DNA of 64,000 bases from Streptococcus mitis (GTDB lineage: Bacteria; Bacillota; Bacilli; Lactobacillales; Streptococcaceae), in contig NZ_SPGF01000004.1 of assembly GCF_005844455.1 (NCBI RefSeq), positions 1-64,000 on the forward strand, in the 5' to 3' direction. A model generated the notes under the pieces. The model was not told the DNA's origin, did no database searches, and saw only the letters and a program-made list of their open reading frames with translations. Shown here piece by piece: positions 17,617 to 27,824 of the stretch (position 1 is its first letter; each line of letters opens with the position of its first letter). Position numbers and translations under genes: made by a program.

Positions 17617-18802
17617 CTGGAAGGATAATTTGCGCATTGCCTGGTTTGGTAATTTTCTGACAGGAGCCAGTATTTCTTTGGTTGTGCCCTTTATGCCCAT
17701 TTTTGTGGAAAATCTAGGTGTTGGGAGTGAGCAAGCTGCTTTTTATGCAGGCTTGGCTATTTCTGTATCTGCTATTTCCGCGGCGCTCTTTTCTCCTATC
17801 TGGGGAATCCTTGCTGACAAATACGGACGAAAACCCATGATGATTCGGGCAGGTCTTGCCATGACTATCACTATGGGAGGCTTGGCCTTTGTCCCAAATA
17901 TCTATTGGCTAATCTTTCTTCGCTTACTGAATGGTGTATTTGCAGGATTTGTTCCCAATGCAACGGCCTTGATAGCCAGTCAGGTTCCCAAGGAGAAATC
18001 AGGCTCTGCCTTGGGTACTTTGTCTACAGGTGTAGTTGCAGGTACTCTAACCGGTCCCTTTATTGGTGGCTTTATCGCGGAATTATTTGGCATTCGTACG
18101 GTTTTCTTATTGGTTGGTAGTTTTTTATTCTTAGCTGCTGTTTTGACTATTTGCTTTATCAAGGAAGATTTTCAACCAGTAGCCAAGGAAAAGGCCATCC
18201 CAACAAAGGAATTATTTACATCAGTTAAATATCCCTATCTTTTGGTCAACCTCTTTCTGACTAGTTTTGTCATCCAATTTTCAGCCCAATCGATTGGCCC
18301 TATCTTAGCTCTTTATGTGCGTGACTTAGGGCAGACAGAGAATCTTCTTTTTGTTTCTGGTTTGATTGTATCAAGTATGGGCTTTTCCAGTATGATGAGT
18401 GCAGGAGTTATGGGCAAGCTAGGTGACAAGGTGGGCAATCATCGTCTCTTGGTTGTAGCCCAGTTTTATTCAGTTATTATCTATCTTCTCTGTGCCAATG
18501 CTTCTAGCCCCCTCCAACTAGGACTCTATCGATTCCTCTTTGGCTTGGGGACAGGTGCCTTGATTCCTGGAGTTAATGCGCTTCTCAGCAAGATGACACC
18601 CAAAGCTGGCATTTCGAGGGTCTTTGCCTTCAATCAGGTATTCTTTTATCTGGGAGGTGTCGTTGGTCCCATGGCAGGTTCCGCAGTAGCAGGTCAATTT
18701 GGCTATCATGCTGTCTTTTATGCGACAAGTCTTTGTGTTGCCTTTAGTTGTCTCTTTAACCTGCTTCAATTTCGAACATTATTAAAAGTAAAGGAAATCT
18801 AG
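17603..18802 (+). CDS. pmrA: Multidrug efflux MFS transporter PmrA
   Basis: Major facilitator family pump described in pneumococcus as a fluoroquinolone/dye exporter. The 399-residue length matches the pneumococcal protein I remember. It has 12 predicted membrane helices, with motif A in the loop after helix 2 ([13 protein letters not shown]). The start ATG at 17603 follows GAGGTAAGC and overlaps coaE; the upstream in-frame start at 17543 lies deeper in coaE and was rejected. Its TAG shares a base with the GTG of rpmG. Confidence 0.95.
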
Positions 18803-18951
18803 TGCGAGTAAAAATTAATCTCAAATGCTCCTCTTGTGGCAGTATCAATTACCTAACCAGTAAAAATTCAAAAACCCATCCAGACAAGATTGAGGTTTTA
18901 AAGTATTGTCCCAAGGAAAGAAAAGTAACCCTACATCTTGAATCTAAGTAG
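18802..18951 (+). CDS. rpmG: 50S ribosomal protein L33 (degenerate zinc ribbon form)
   Basis: A 49-residue ribosomal protein starting at GTG 18802 (AAAGGAAAT upstream), sharing one base with the pmrA stop. It reads [18 protein letters not shown] ... [15 protein letters not shown]. Cys9 and Cys12 are present and Cys36 follows, but the fourth zinc ligand of the usual CPxC pair is replaced by Glu39. It is thus an intermediate between zinc-binding and zinc-free L33 forms. Such paralogues often serve under zinc limitation, but no zinc-responsive site is seen here. Confidence 0.9.
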
Positions 18952-18990
18952 ATTTTATGGTAAAATAATAAGGATTTTAAGGAGTTTGAT

Positions 18991-19224
18991 ATGTATAACC
19001 TATTATTAACCATTTTATTAGTATTATCTGTTGTGATTGTGATTGCGATTTTCATGCAACCAACTAAAAACCAATCCAGCAATGTATTTGATGCCAGCTC
19101 AGGTGATTTGTTTGAACGCAGTAAAGCACGTGGTTTTGAAGCTGTAATGCAGCGTCTGACAGGGATTTTAGTCTTTTTCTGGCTAGCCATTGCCTTAGCA
19201 TTGACGGTATTATCAAGTAGATAA
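18991..19224 (+). CDS. secG: Preprotein translocase subunit SecG
   Basis: A small accessory subunit of the SecYEG channel. The 77-residue protein has two membrane helices (about 3-23 and 53-75) joined by a polar loop with the family segment QPTKNQSSNVFDASSGDLFE. It has AAGGAG upstream and follows rpmG by 39 nt. This rpmG-secG-rnr-smpB order is standard in streptococci. Confidence 0.94.
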   Translation: MYNLLLTILLVLSVVIVIAIFMQPTKNQSSNVFDASSGDLFERSKARGFEAVMQRLTGILVFFWLAIALALTVLSSR

Positions 19225-19267
19225 GAAAATAATGGGCAGGACTAGGTCTTTGCCTCTTTTTATTTTT

Positions 19268-19382
19268 ATACTCTTCAAAAATCTCTTCAAACCACGTCAG
19301 CTTCCATCTGCAACCTCAAAACGGTGTTTTGAACAACATGCGGCTAGCTTTCTAGTTTGCTCTTTGATTTTTATTGAGTATT
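19268..19382 (-). repeat. BOX element (A and C modules, no B)
   Basis: Read on the minus strand it begins with the boxA signature (TACTCAATAAAAATCAAAGAG, with one mismatch to the usual form) and ends with boxC (TGGTTTGAAGAGATTTTTGA). The middle boxB is missing. It fills the 216-nt gap between secG and rnr; the rnr promoter must lie within or beside it. Confidence 0.88.
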
Positions 19383-19440
19383 AAAGGATGTTTGAGAAGG
19401 TTTTACAGTAAAAGAAAATTAAAAAATCTAGAAAGAAAAT

Positions 19441-21792
19441 ATGAAAGATAGAATAAAAGAATATTTGAAAGATAAGGGAAAGGTAACTGTTAATGACTTG
19501 GCTCAGGCTTTGGGAAAAGATGGATCCAAGGATTTTCGTGAGTTGATTAAAACCTTGTCCCTAATGGAAAGAAAGCACCAGATACGCTTTGAGGAAGATG
19601 GCAGTCTGACTTTGGAAGTCAAGAAAAAACATGAGATTACCCTCAAGGGGATTTTTCATGCCCATAAAAATGGCTTTGGCTTTGTTAGTCTGGAAGGGGA
19701 AGAGGACGACCTTTTTGTAGGAAAAAACGATGTCAACTATGCTATTAATGGTGATACCGTTGAGGTCGTGATTAAGAAAGTCGCTGACCGCAATAAGGGA
19801 ACAGCAGCGGAAGCAAAAATTATTGATATCCTAGAACATAGCTTAACAACCGTTGTCGGTCAAATCGTTCTGGATCAGGAAAAACCTAAGTATGCAGGCT
19901 ACATCCGTTCGAAAAACCAGAAAATTAGCCAGCCGATTTATGTTAAGAAACCTGCCCTTAAACTAGAAGGAACAGAAGTTCTTAAGGTCTTTATCGACAA
20001 ATACCCAAGCAAGAAACATGATTTCTTTGTCGCTAGTGTCCTCGATGTGGTGGGGCATTCAACGGATGTCGGGATTGATGTTCTTGAGGTCTTGGAATCA
20101 ATGGACATTGTATCCGAGTTCCCAGAAGCTGTTGTCAAGGAAGCAGAAAGTGTGCCTGATGTTCCATCTCAAAAGGATATGGAAGGTCGTCTGGATCTAA
20201 GAGATGAGATTACCTTTACCATTGATGGTGCGGATGCCAAGGACTTGGATGATGCGGTGCATATAAAGGCTCTGAAAAATGGCAATCTGGAGCTTGGGGT
20301 TCACATCGCAGATGTTTCCTATTATGTGACAGAAGGTTCTGCCCTTGATAAGGAAGCCCTTAACCGTGCGACTTCTGTCTATGTGACAGACCGAGTGGTG
20401 CCAATGCTTCCAGAACGACTGTCAAATGGTATCTGCTCCCTCAATCCTCAAGTTGACCGTCTGACCCAGTCTGCCATTATGGAAATTGATAAACATGGTC
20501 GTGTGGTCAATTACACCATTACACAAACAGTTATCAAGACCAGTTTTCGTATGACCTATAGCGATGTCAATGATATCCTAGCAGGTGATGAAGAAAAAAG
20601 AAAAGAATATCAGAAAATTGTTCCTAGTATCGAACTTATGGCTAAGCTCCATGAAAGGCTAGAAAACATGCGTGTGAAACGTGGAGCCCTCAATTTCGAT
20701 ACCAATGAAGCCAAGATTTTAGTGGATAAACAGGGTAAGCCTGTTGATATCGTTCTTCGTCAGCGTGGTGTTGCCGAGCGCATGATTGAGTCCTTTATGC
20801 TGATGGCCAATGAAACAGTTGCTGAGCATTTTAGTAAGCTGGATTTGCCTTTTATTTATCGAATCCACGAGGAGCCCAAGGCTGAAAAGGTTCAGAAGTT
20901 TATTGATTATGCTTCGAGCTTTGGCTTGCGCATTTATGGAACTGCTAGTGAGATTAGCCAGGAGGCCCTCCAAGACATCATGCGTACTGTTGAGGGAGAA
21001 CCTTATGCGGATGTATTGTCTATGATGCTTCTCCGTTCCATGCAGCAGGCTCGCTATTCAGAGCACAATCACGGCCACTATGGACTTGCTGCCGACTATT
21101 ACACTCACTTCACCAGCCCGATTCGCCGTTATCCAGACCTTCTAGTCCACCGTATGATTCGGGACTATGGTCGTTCTAAGGAAATAGCAGAGCATTTTGA
21201 ACAAGTGATTCCAGAGATTGCGACCCAGTCTTCCAACCGTGAGCGTCGTGCCATCGAGGCGGAGCGTGAAGTCGAAGCCATGAAAAAGGCTGAGTACATG
21301 GAAGAATACGTAGGTGAAGAGTATGATGCGGTTGTGTCCAGCATCGTTAAATTTGGTCTCTTTGTTGAATTACCAAATACGGTTGAAGGATTGATTCATA
21401 TCACCAATCTACCTGAATTTTATCATTTTAATGAACGTGATTTAACCCTTCGTGGGGAGAAATCAGGAATTACTTTCCGTGTGGGACAGCAGATACGTAT
21501 TCGTGTTGAAAGAGCTGATAAGATGACTGGTGAGATTGATTTCTCTTTTATTCCAAGTGAATTTGATATGATTGAAAAAGGCTTGAAAAAGTCTAATCGC
21601 AGTGACAGAGGGCGTGGTTCAAGTCGTCGTTCAGATAAGAAGGAAGACAAGAGAAAAGCTGATTGCTCAAATGATAAGCGCAAGCATTCGTCAAAAGATA
21701 AGAAAAAAGGAAAGAAACCTTTTTATAAGGAAGTAGCTAAGAAAGGAGCCAAGCATGGCAAAGGGCGAGGGAAAGGTCGTCGCACAAAATAA
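19441..21792 (+). CDS. rnr: Ribonuclease R
   Basis: A 3'-5' exoribonuclease that degrades structured RNA and, with SmpB-tmRNA, faulty mRNAs. The 783-residue protein has an N-terminal winged-helix segment, cold-shock domains (about 70-220), the RNB catalytic domain (about 250-590; aspartates in [13 protein letters not shown]), an S1 domain (about 620-705) and a lysine/arginine-rich tail (about 715-783). The Shine-Dalgarno is weak (AGAAAG). The last 38 nt overlap smpB, coupling two partners of trans-translation. Confidence 0.96.
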
Positions 21793-22222
21793 AAAGGCGC
21801 GCCACGACTATACAATCGTAGATACGCTAGAGGCAGGAATGGTCCTGACAGGAACTGAAATCAAGAGTGTGCGAGCTGCTCGAATCAATCTCAAGGATGG
21901 CTTTGCCCAAGTAAAAAATGGGGAGGTCTGGTTGAGCAATGTTCATATCGCTCCTTACGAAGAGGGCAATATCTGGAACCAAGAACCAGAACGCCGTCGC
22001 AAACTCCTGCTCCATAAAAAGCAAATCCAAAAGTTGGAACAAGAGACTAAAGGGACAGGAATGACGCTGGTTCCTCTTAAGGTCTATATCAAAGATGGCT
22101 ATGCCAAGCTCCTTTTAGGCCTAGCCAAAGGGAAGCATGACTACGACAAACGAGAGTCAATCAAGCGACGGGAACAAAACCGTGACATCGCGCGTGTCAT
22201 GAAAGCTGTCAACCAGCGATAA
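21755..22222 (+). CDS. smpB: SsrA-binding protein SmpB
   Basis: SmpB binds tmRNA and loads it on stalled ribosomes. The 155-residue protein has the family start ([26 protein letters not shown]), the conserved core ([17 protein letters not shown]) and the basic C-terminal tail ([19 protein letters not shown]) that occupies the mRNA channel. It starts inside rnr with AAAGGAG as ribosome-binding site. tmRNA itself is not in the window. Confidence 0.97.
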
Positions 22223-22236
22223 AAAGAGGAATGAAA

Positions 22237-23097
22237 ATGGAAAAACTAGTTGCCTATAAAAGAATGCCCTTGTGGAATAAAGAAACTATGCCTGAAGCTG
22301 TCCAGCAGAAACACAATACCAAGGTCGGAACTTGGGGAAAGATCACAGTTGTAAAAGGAGCCCTCAAGTTTATTGAATTGACCGAAGAAGGAGAAGTTCT
22401 AGCTGAACACCTCTTTGAAGCAGGAGCAGACAATCCAATGGCGCAACCGCAAGCCTGGCACCGAGTGGAAGTTGCCACAGATGATGTAGAATGGTACTTG
22501 GAATTTTATTGTAAACCTGAGGACTATTTCCCTAAGAAATACAATACCAATCCTGTTCATTCAGAAGTTCTGGAAGCTATGCAAACAGTGAAACCGGGTA
22601 AAGCTTTGGATTTGGGCTGTGGTCAGGGGTGCAATTCTCTTTTTCTAGCCCAGCAAGGTTTTGATGTGACAGCTGTGGATCAAAATGAACTGGCCCTTGA
22701 AATCTTGCAAAGCATTGTGGAGCAGGAAGATTTGGAAATGCCTGTTGGTCTTTACGACATCAATTCAGCCAGCATTAGCCAAGACTATGATTTTATCGTA
22801 TCAACTGTTGTTCTCATATTTTTGCAAGCGGACCGCATTCCAGCTATTATTCAAAATATGCAGGAGCACACCACGGTGGGTGGCTACAATCTTATCGTTT
22901 GTGCCATGTACACGGAGGATTATCCTTGCTCAGTGAACTTCCCATTCACTTTTAAAGAAGGGGAACTGGCAGACTATTACAAGGACTGGGAACTGGTTAA
23001 GTACAATGAAAATCCAGGCCATCTGCACCGTCGCGATGAGAATGGCAATCGTATTCAACTACGTTTTGCGACCATGCTAGCTAAGAAAATCAAATAA
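22237..23097 (+). CDS. tehB: TehB-like SAM-dependent methyltransferase with N-terminal DUF1971 domain
   Basis: A 286-residue protein with an N-terminal cupin-like TehB domain (about 1-88) and a class I methyltransferase (about 95-286). TehB homologues methylate tellurite or selenite, though the natural substrate is uncertain. Two residues look unusual: the SAM-binding loop reads DLGCGQGCNS (Cys132), where homologues I remember have Arg, and CAMYTEDYP has Tyr225 where Asp is usual. Activity may be altered. Of two close ATGs, 22237 is better spaced from AGAGGAA than 22231. It lies 14 nt after smpB. Confidence 0.88.
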   Translation: MEKLVAYKRMPLWNKETMPEAVQQKHNTKVGTWGKITVVKGALKFIELTEEGEVLAEHLFEAGADNPMAQPQAWHRVEVATDDVEWYLEFYCKPEDYFPKKYNTNPVHSEVLEAMQTVKPGKALDLGCGQGCNSLFLAQQGFDVTAVDQNELALEILQSIVEQEDLEMPVGLYDINSASISQDYDFIVSTVVLIFLQADRIPAIIQNMQEHTTVGGYNLIVCAMYTEDYPCSVNFPFTFKEGELADYYKDWELVKYNENPGHLHRRDENGNRIQLRFATMLAKKIK

Positions 23098-23140
23098 ACA
23101 TGAATGAAGATTAGGATTTTCCTGATCTTTTTTGTTTTTT

Positions 23141-23148
23141 TACGAATA
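23141..23148 (+). promoter_or_regulatory. ComX box (cin-box) of coiA
   Basis: TACGAATA, the exact recognition sequence of the alternative sigma factor ComX (SigX), preceded by a T-run and about 20 nt before the coiA Shine-Dalgarno. It marks coiA as a late competence gene. Confidence 0.92.
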
Positions 23149-23169
23149 ATATAGAAAAGGAGGGAAATC

Positions 23170-24123
23170 ATGTTTGTTGCGAGAGATGCTAGGGGAGAGT
23201 TGGTAAATGTGCTAGAGGATAAGCTCGAGAAGCAAGCATACACCTGCCCAGCTTGTGGAGGTCAACTCCGTTTGCGTCAAGGGCTAAGTGTACGGACCCA
23301 TTTTGCCCATAAATCCCTAAAAGATTGTGATTATTCCTTTGAAAATGAAAGTCCAGAACATCTGGTTAACAAGGAATTCCTCTACCACTGGTTAAAAAAA
23401 GAGACAGAGGTTCAATTAGAATACCCCCTTCCAGAGCTTAAACAGATTGCGGATCTATTTGTAAATGGCAATCTAGCTCTAGAGGTTCAGTGTAGCCCAT
23501 TGCCTCAAAAAGTTCTTAAAGAGCGCAGCGAGGGCTATCGTAGTCAGGGATACCAAGTACTGTGGTTGCTGGGTCAAAAACTGTGGATCAAAGACCGCTT
23601 AACCCGTCTGCAACAAGGTTTTCTCTATTTCAGTCACAACATGGGCTTTTATGTTTGGGAATTAGACAAGGAAAAACTAGTTTTAAGACTCAAATACCTG
23701 ATTCATCAAGACTTACGTGGTAAACTCCATTATCAAATCAAGGAATTTCCCTATGGTCAAGCTAGTTTATTGGAAATATTGCGTTTCCCCTATAAGAAAC
23801 AAAAAATTTCGCATTTTACAGTTTCTCAAGATAGGGACATCTGTCGCTATATCCGGCAACAGCTTTATTATCAAAATCCCTTTTGGATGAAAGAACAAGC
23901 AGAAGCCTATCAAAAGGGAGAAAATCTCCTGACTTATGGACTAAAAGAATGGTATCCACAAATTCGGCCAATAGTAGGCAAATTTTTCCAGATTGACCAA
24001 GATTTGACCAGCTATTATCAGCACTTTTACACCTATTACCAAGAAAATCCTCACAATGATTGGCAAAAGCTTTATCCACCAGCCTTTTATCAGCAATATT
24101 TCTTAAAAAATATGGTAGAATAG
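23170..24123 (+). CDS. coiA: Competence protein CoiA
   Basis: A late competence protein needed for recombination of taken-up DNA. The 317-residue protein has an N-terminal zinc-finger-like part (Cys26-Pro-Ala-Cys29, then HFAHKSLKDCDY) and a nuclease-like core (ADLFVNGNLALEVQCSPL, resembling PD-(D/E)XK). Its C-terminal half is rich in aromatic residues. It sits directly behind a ComX box, with AAAAGGAGG before the ATG. pepF follows after 18 nt and may be partly co-transcribed in competent cells. Confidence 0.96.
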   Translation: MFVARDARGELVNVLEDKLEKQAYTCPACGGQLRLRQGLSVRTHFAHKSLKDCDYSFENESPEHLVNKEFLYHWLKKETEVQLEYPLPELKQIADLFVNGNLALEVQCSPLPQKVLKERSEGYRSQGYQVLWLLGQKLWIKDRLTRLQQGFLYFSHNMGFYVWELDKEKLVLRLKYLIHQDLRGKLHYQIKEFPYGQASLLEILRFPYKKQKISHFTVSQDRDICRYIRQQLYYQNPFWMKEQAEAYQKGENLLTYGLKEWYPQIRPIVGKFFQIDQDLTSYYQHFYTYYQENPHNDWQKLYPPAFYQQYFLKNMVE

Positions 24124-24141
24124 AAAAGATGGAGGAATCTA

Positions 24142-25944
24142 ATGGTATTACAAAGACATGAAATAAATGAAAAAGATACATGGGATCTATCAACGATTTA
24201 CCCAACTGACCAGTCTTGGGAAGAAGCCTTAAAAGATTTAACAGAACAATTGGAGACAGTGGCCCAGTATGAAGGTCATCTCTTGGATAGTGCGGATAGC
24301 CTACTCGAAATCACTGAATTTTCTCTTGAAATGGAACGCCAGATGGAGAAGCTTTACGTTTATGCTCATATGAAAAATGACCAGGACACACGTGAAGCAA
24401 AGTATCAAGAGTACTATGCCAAGGCAATGACTCTTTATAGCCAACTAGACCAAGCCTTTTCATTCTATGAACCTGAATTTATGGAGATTAGCGAAAAGCA
24501 GTATGCTGATTTTTTAGAGGCTCAACCAAAATTGCAGGTTTATCAACACTATTTTGACAAGCTTTTGCAAGGCAAGGATCACGTTCTTTCACAACGCGAA
24601 GAAGAATTATTGGCTGGCGCTGGAGAAATCTTTGGTTCGGCAAGTGAAACCTTCGCTATCCTGGACAATGCGGATATTGTATTCCCTTATGTCCTCGACG
24701 ATGATGGTAAGGAAGTGCAGCTCTCTCATGGGACTTACACACGTTTGATGGAATCTAAAAATCGTGAGGTGCGCCGTGGTGCTTATCAAGCCCTTTATGC
24801 GACTTATGAACAATTCCAACACACTTATGCCAAAACCTTGCAAACCAATGTTAAGGTGCAAAACTATCGTGCCAAAGTTCGTAACTATAAGAGTGCTCGT
24901 CATGCAGCCCTAGCGGCCAATTTTGTTCCAGAGAGTGTTTATGACAATTTGGTAGCAGCAGTTCGCAAGCATTTACCACTCTTGCATCGTTATCTTGAGC
25001 TTCGTTCAAAAATCTTGGGGATTTCAGACCTCAAGATGTACGATGTCTACACACCGCTTTCATCTGTTGAATACAGTTTCACCTACCAAGAAGCCTTGAA
25101 AAAGGCAGAAAAGGCCTTGGCAGTCTTGGGTGAGGATTACTTGAGCCGTGTTAAACGTGCCTTCAGTGAGCGTTGGATTGATGTTTACGAAAATCAAGGT
25201 AAGCGTTCAGGTGCCTACTCTGGCGGTTCTTACGATACCAATGCCTTTATGCTCCTTAACTGGCAGGACAATCTAGACAATCTCTTTACCCTTGTCCATG
25301 AAACAGGTCACAGTATGCACTCAAGCTATACTCGTGAAACGCAGCCTTATGTTTACGGAGATTATTCTATCTTCTTGGCTGAGATTGCCTCAACTACTAA
25401 TGAAAATATCTTGACGGAGAAATTGTTGGAAGAAGTGGAAGACGATGCAACACGCTTTGCTATTCTCAATAACTTCCTAGATGGTTTCCGTGGAACAGTT
25501 TTCCGCCAAACTCAATTTGCTGAGTTTGAACACGCTATCCACCAAGCGGATCAAAATGGGGAAGTCTTGACAAGTGATTTCCTAAATAAACTCTACGCAG
25601 ACTTGAACCAAGAGTATTATGGTTTGAGTAAGGAAGACAATCCTGAAATCCAATACGAGTGGGCTCGCATTCCACACTTCTACTATAACTACTATGTATA
25701 TCAATATTCAACAGGTTTTGCAGCAGCCTCAGCCTTGGCTGAAAAAATTGTTCATGGTAGTCAAGAAGACCGTGACCGCTATATCGACTACCTCAAGGCT
25801 GGTAAATCTGACTATCCACTTAATGTCATGAGAAAAGCTGGTGTTGATATGGAGAAGGAAGACTACCTCAACGATGCCTTTGCAGTCTTTGAACGTCGTT
25901 TAAATGAGTTTGAAGCTCTTGTTGAAAAATTAGGATTAGCATAA
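24142..25944 (+). CDS. pepF: Oligoendopeptidase F (M3 family)
   Basis: A cytoplasmic zinc metallopeptidase that cuts short peptides (about 7-17 residues). The 600-residue protein carries H386-E-T-G-H390 with the downstream glutamate in [13 protein letters not shown]. Length and start ([16 protein letters not shown]) match the family. It is the second gene after the ComX-driven coiA, followed one base later by a methyltransferase gene. Confidence 0.95.
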   Translation: MVLQRHEINEKDTWDLSTIYPTDQSWEEALKDLTEQLETVAQYEGHLLDSADSLLEITEFSLEMERQMEKLYVYAHMKNDQDTREAKYQEYYAKAMTLYSQLDQAFSFYEPEFMEISEKQYADFLEAQPKLQVYQHYFDKLLQGKDHVLSQREEELLAGAGEIFGSASETFAILDNADIVFPYVLDDDGKEVQLSHGTYTRLMESKNREVRRGAYQALYATYEQFQHTYAKTLQTNVKVQNYRAKVRNYKSARHAALAANFVPESVYDNLVAAVRKHLPLLHRYLELRSKILGISDLKMYDVYTPLSSVEYSFTYQEALKKAEKALAVLGEDYLSRVKRAFSERWIDVYENQGKRSGAYSGGSYDTNAFMLLNWQDNLDNLFTLVHETGHSMHSSYTRETQPYVYGDYSIFLAEIASTTNENILTEKLLEEVEDDATRFAILNNFLDGFRGTVFRQTQFAEFEHAIHQADQNGEVLTSDFLNKLYADLNQEYYGLSKEDNPEIQYEWARIPHFYYNYYVYQYSTGFAAASALAEKIVHGSQEDRDRYIDYLKAGKSDYPLNVMRKAGVDMEKEDYLNDAFAVFERRLNEFEALVEKLGLA

Positions 25945-25945
25945 A

Positions 25946-26659
25946 ATGGTTGAATCATATAGTAAAAACGCCAACCATAACATGCGTCGTCCTGTTGTCA
26001 AAGAAGAAATTGTAGACTTGATGCGCCAGCGTCAAAAGCAAGTCACAGGTTCTTTGAAAGAATTGGAAGATTTTGCCCGAAAGGAAAATATTCCCATTAT
26101 TCCCCATGAAACGGTTGCTTATTTCCGTTTTCTCATGGAAACCATACAACCTAAAAACATTCTGGAAATTGGGACGGCTATCGGTTTTTCAGCTCTCTTG
26201 ATGGCGGAACATGCGCCAGATGCTAAGATTACAACCATTGACCGCAATCCAGAAATGATTGGATTTGCCAAGGAAAATTTTGCCAAGTTTGACAGTCGCA
26301 AGCAAATTATTCTCCTAGAAGGAGATGCGGTAGATGTCTTATCAACCCTGACAGAGTCTTATGATTTCGTCTTTATGGATTCTGCCAAGTCTAAATACAT
26401 CGTCTTTCTGCCAGAAATCCTCAAACATTTGGAAGTCGGTGGTGTGGTTGTCCTGGATGATATTTTCCAAGGTGGTGATGTTGCCAAGGACATTATGGAA
26501 GTTCGTCGAGGTCAGCGAACTATTTACAGAGGACTTCAAAGGCTATTTGATGCAACCTTAGATAATCCAGGACTCACCGCAACACTAGTTCCTCTGGGAG
26601 ACGGCATTCTCATGCTTCGTAAAAATGTAGCAGATGTTCAATTGCCTGACAGCGAATAA
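25946..26659 (+). CDS. SAM-dependent O-methyltransferase (class I)
   Basis: A 237-residue methyltransferase of the catechol-O-methyltransferase-like family (Methyltransf_3). Motif I is ILEIGTAIGFSAL; the acidic residue after beta-2 is in TTIDRNPEM; metal-binding aspartates lie in FMDSAKSKY and VLDDIFQGG. Family members include tRNA hydroxyuridine methyltransferases (TrmR) as well as small-molecule enzymes, so TrmR is plausible. It starts one base after the pepF stop. Confidence 0.85.
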   Translation: MVESYSKNANHNMRRPVVKEEIVDLMRQRQKQVTGSLKELEDFARKENIPIIPHETVAYFRFLMETIQPKNILEIGTAIGFSALLMAEHAPDAKITTIDRNPEMIGFAKENFAKFDSRKQIILLEGDAVDVLSTLTESYDFVFMDSAKSKYIVFLPEILKHLEVGGVVVLDDIFQGGDVAKDIMEVRRGQRTIYRGLQRLFDATLDNPGLTATLVPLGDGILMLRKNVADVQLPDSE

Positions 26660-26725
26660 TTTTCAGAAAAATTTAAGAAAATATAGTAAAATAGATAGGG
26701 TAACACTTATCTCAAAGGAGTAGAC

Positions 26726-27664
26726 ATGAAGAAAAAACTATTGGCAGGTGCCATTACACTATTATCAGTAGCAACTTTAGCAGCTTGTTCGAAAGGTTCA
26801 GAAGGAGCAGACCTTATCAGCATGAAAGGGGATGTCATTACAGAACATCAATTTTATGAGCAAGTGAAAAGCAACCCTTCAGCCCAACAAGTGTTGTTGA
26901 ACTTGACCATCCAAAAAGTATTTGAGAAACAATACGGTTCAGAAGTAGATGACAAAGAAGTCAATGACACGATTGCAGAAGAAGAAAAACAATATGGTGA
27001 AAACTACCAACGTGTCTTGTCACAAGCAGGGATGACGATTGAAACACGTAAAGCTCAGATTCGTACAAGCAAATTAGTTGAGTTGGCAGTTAAGAAGGCA
27101 GCAGAAGCTGAATTGACAGATGATGCCTATAAGAAAGCCTTTGACGAGTACACTCCAGATGTAACGGCTCAAATCATCCGTTTGGACAATGAAGACAAGG
27201 CCAAAGAAATTCTTGAAAAAGCTAAGGCTAGTGATGCAGACTTTGCTCAATTAGCTAAAGATAACTCAACTGATGAGAAAACCAAAGCGAACGGTGGAGA
27301 AATCACCTTTGATTCTGCTTCAACAGAAGTGCCAGAACAAGTTAAGAAAGCGGCATTTGCTCTAGATGTAAACGGTGTTTCTGATGTGATCACAGCCACT
27401 GGCACACAAGCTTACAGTAGCCAATATTACATTGTAAAACTCACTAAGAAAACAGAAAAATCATCTAATCTTGATGACTATAAAGAAAAATTAAAAACTG
27501 TTATCTTGACTCAAAAACAAAATGATTCAACATTTGTTCAAAGCATTATCGGAAAAGAATTACAAGCAGCTAATATCAAGGTTAAAGATCAAGCCTTCCA
27601 AAATATCTTTACCCAATATATCGGTGGTGGAGATTCAAGCTCAAGCAGTTCATCAAAAGAATAA
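26726..27664 (+). CDS. ppmA: Peptidyl-prolyl isomerase lipoprotein PrsA/PpmA
   Basis: An extracellular lipoprotein foldase of the PrsA type (pneumococcal PpmA, a surface antigen and virulence factor). The 312-residue protein has a lipobox ending ATLAAC (Cys21). A parvulin-type domain lies in about 145-245 (VTAQIIRLDNEDKAKEIL, KANGGEITF), flanked by SurA-like helical arms. It ends in a poly-serine tail. Some catalytic parvulin residues look poorly conserved, so it may act mainly as a chaperone. Own Shine-Dalgarno (AAAGGAG), likely own promoter, terminator downstream. Confidence 0.93.
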   Translation: MKKKLLAGAITLLSVATLAACSKGSEGADLISMKGDVITEHQFYEQVKSNPSAQQVLLNLTIQKVFEKQYGSEVDDKEVNDTIAEEEKQYGENYQRVLSQAGMTIETRKAQIRTSKLVELAVKKAAEAELTDDAYKKAFDEYTPDVTAQIIRLDNEDKAKEILEKAKASDADFAQLAKDNSTDEKTKANGGEITFDSASTEVPEQVKKAAFALDVNGVSDVITATGTQAYSSQYYIVKLTKKTEKSSNLDDYKEKLKTVILTQKQNDSTFVQSIIGKELQAANIKVKDQAFQNIFTQYIGGGDSSSSSSSKE

Positions 27665-27671
27665 AACAGAA

Positions 27672-27692
27672 AAGGGCAAGTGCTCTTTTTCT
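27672..27692 (+). terminator. Terminator after ppmA
   Basis: Short stem AGGGC-AAGT-GCTCT (one G-T pair) followed by a T-run, 8 nt after the ppmA stop. Confidence 0.6.
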
Positions 27693-27824
27693 TATGATAA
27701 AAATGGTCTATCTGATGGATAATAGTTTTTTTCTTTCGGAAAAAATGGTATAATAGCAATCAAAACTAGAAAACAAACGGAATTTGGGAAGCAATTGTGT
27801 TGTTCTCATTAGATTGGTGATACT

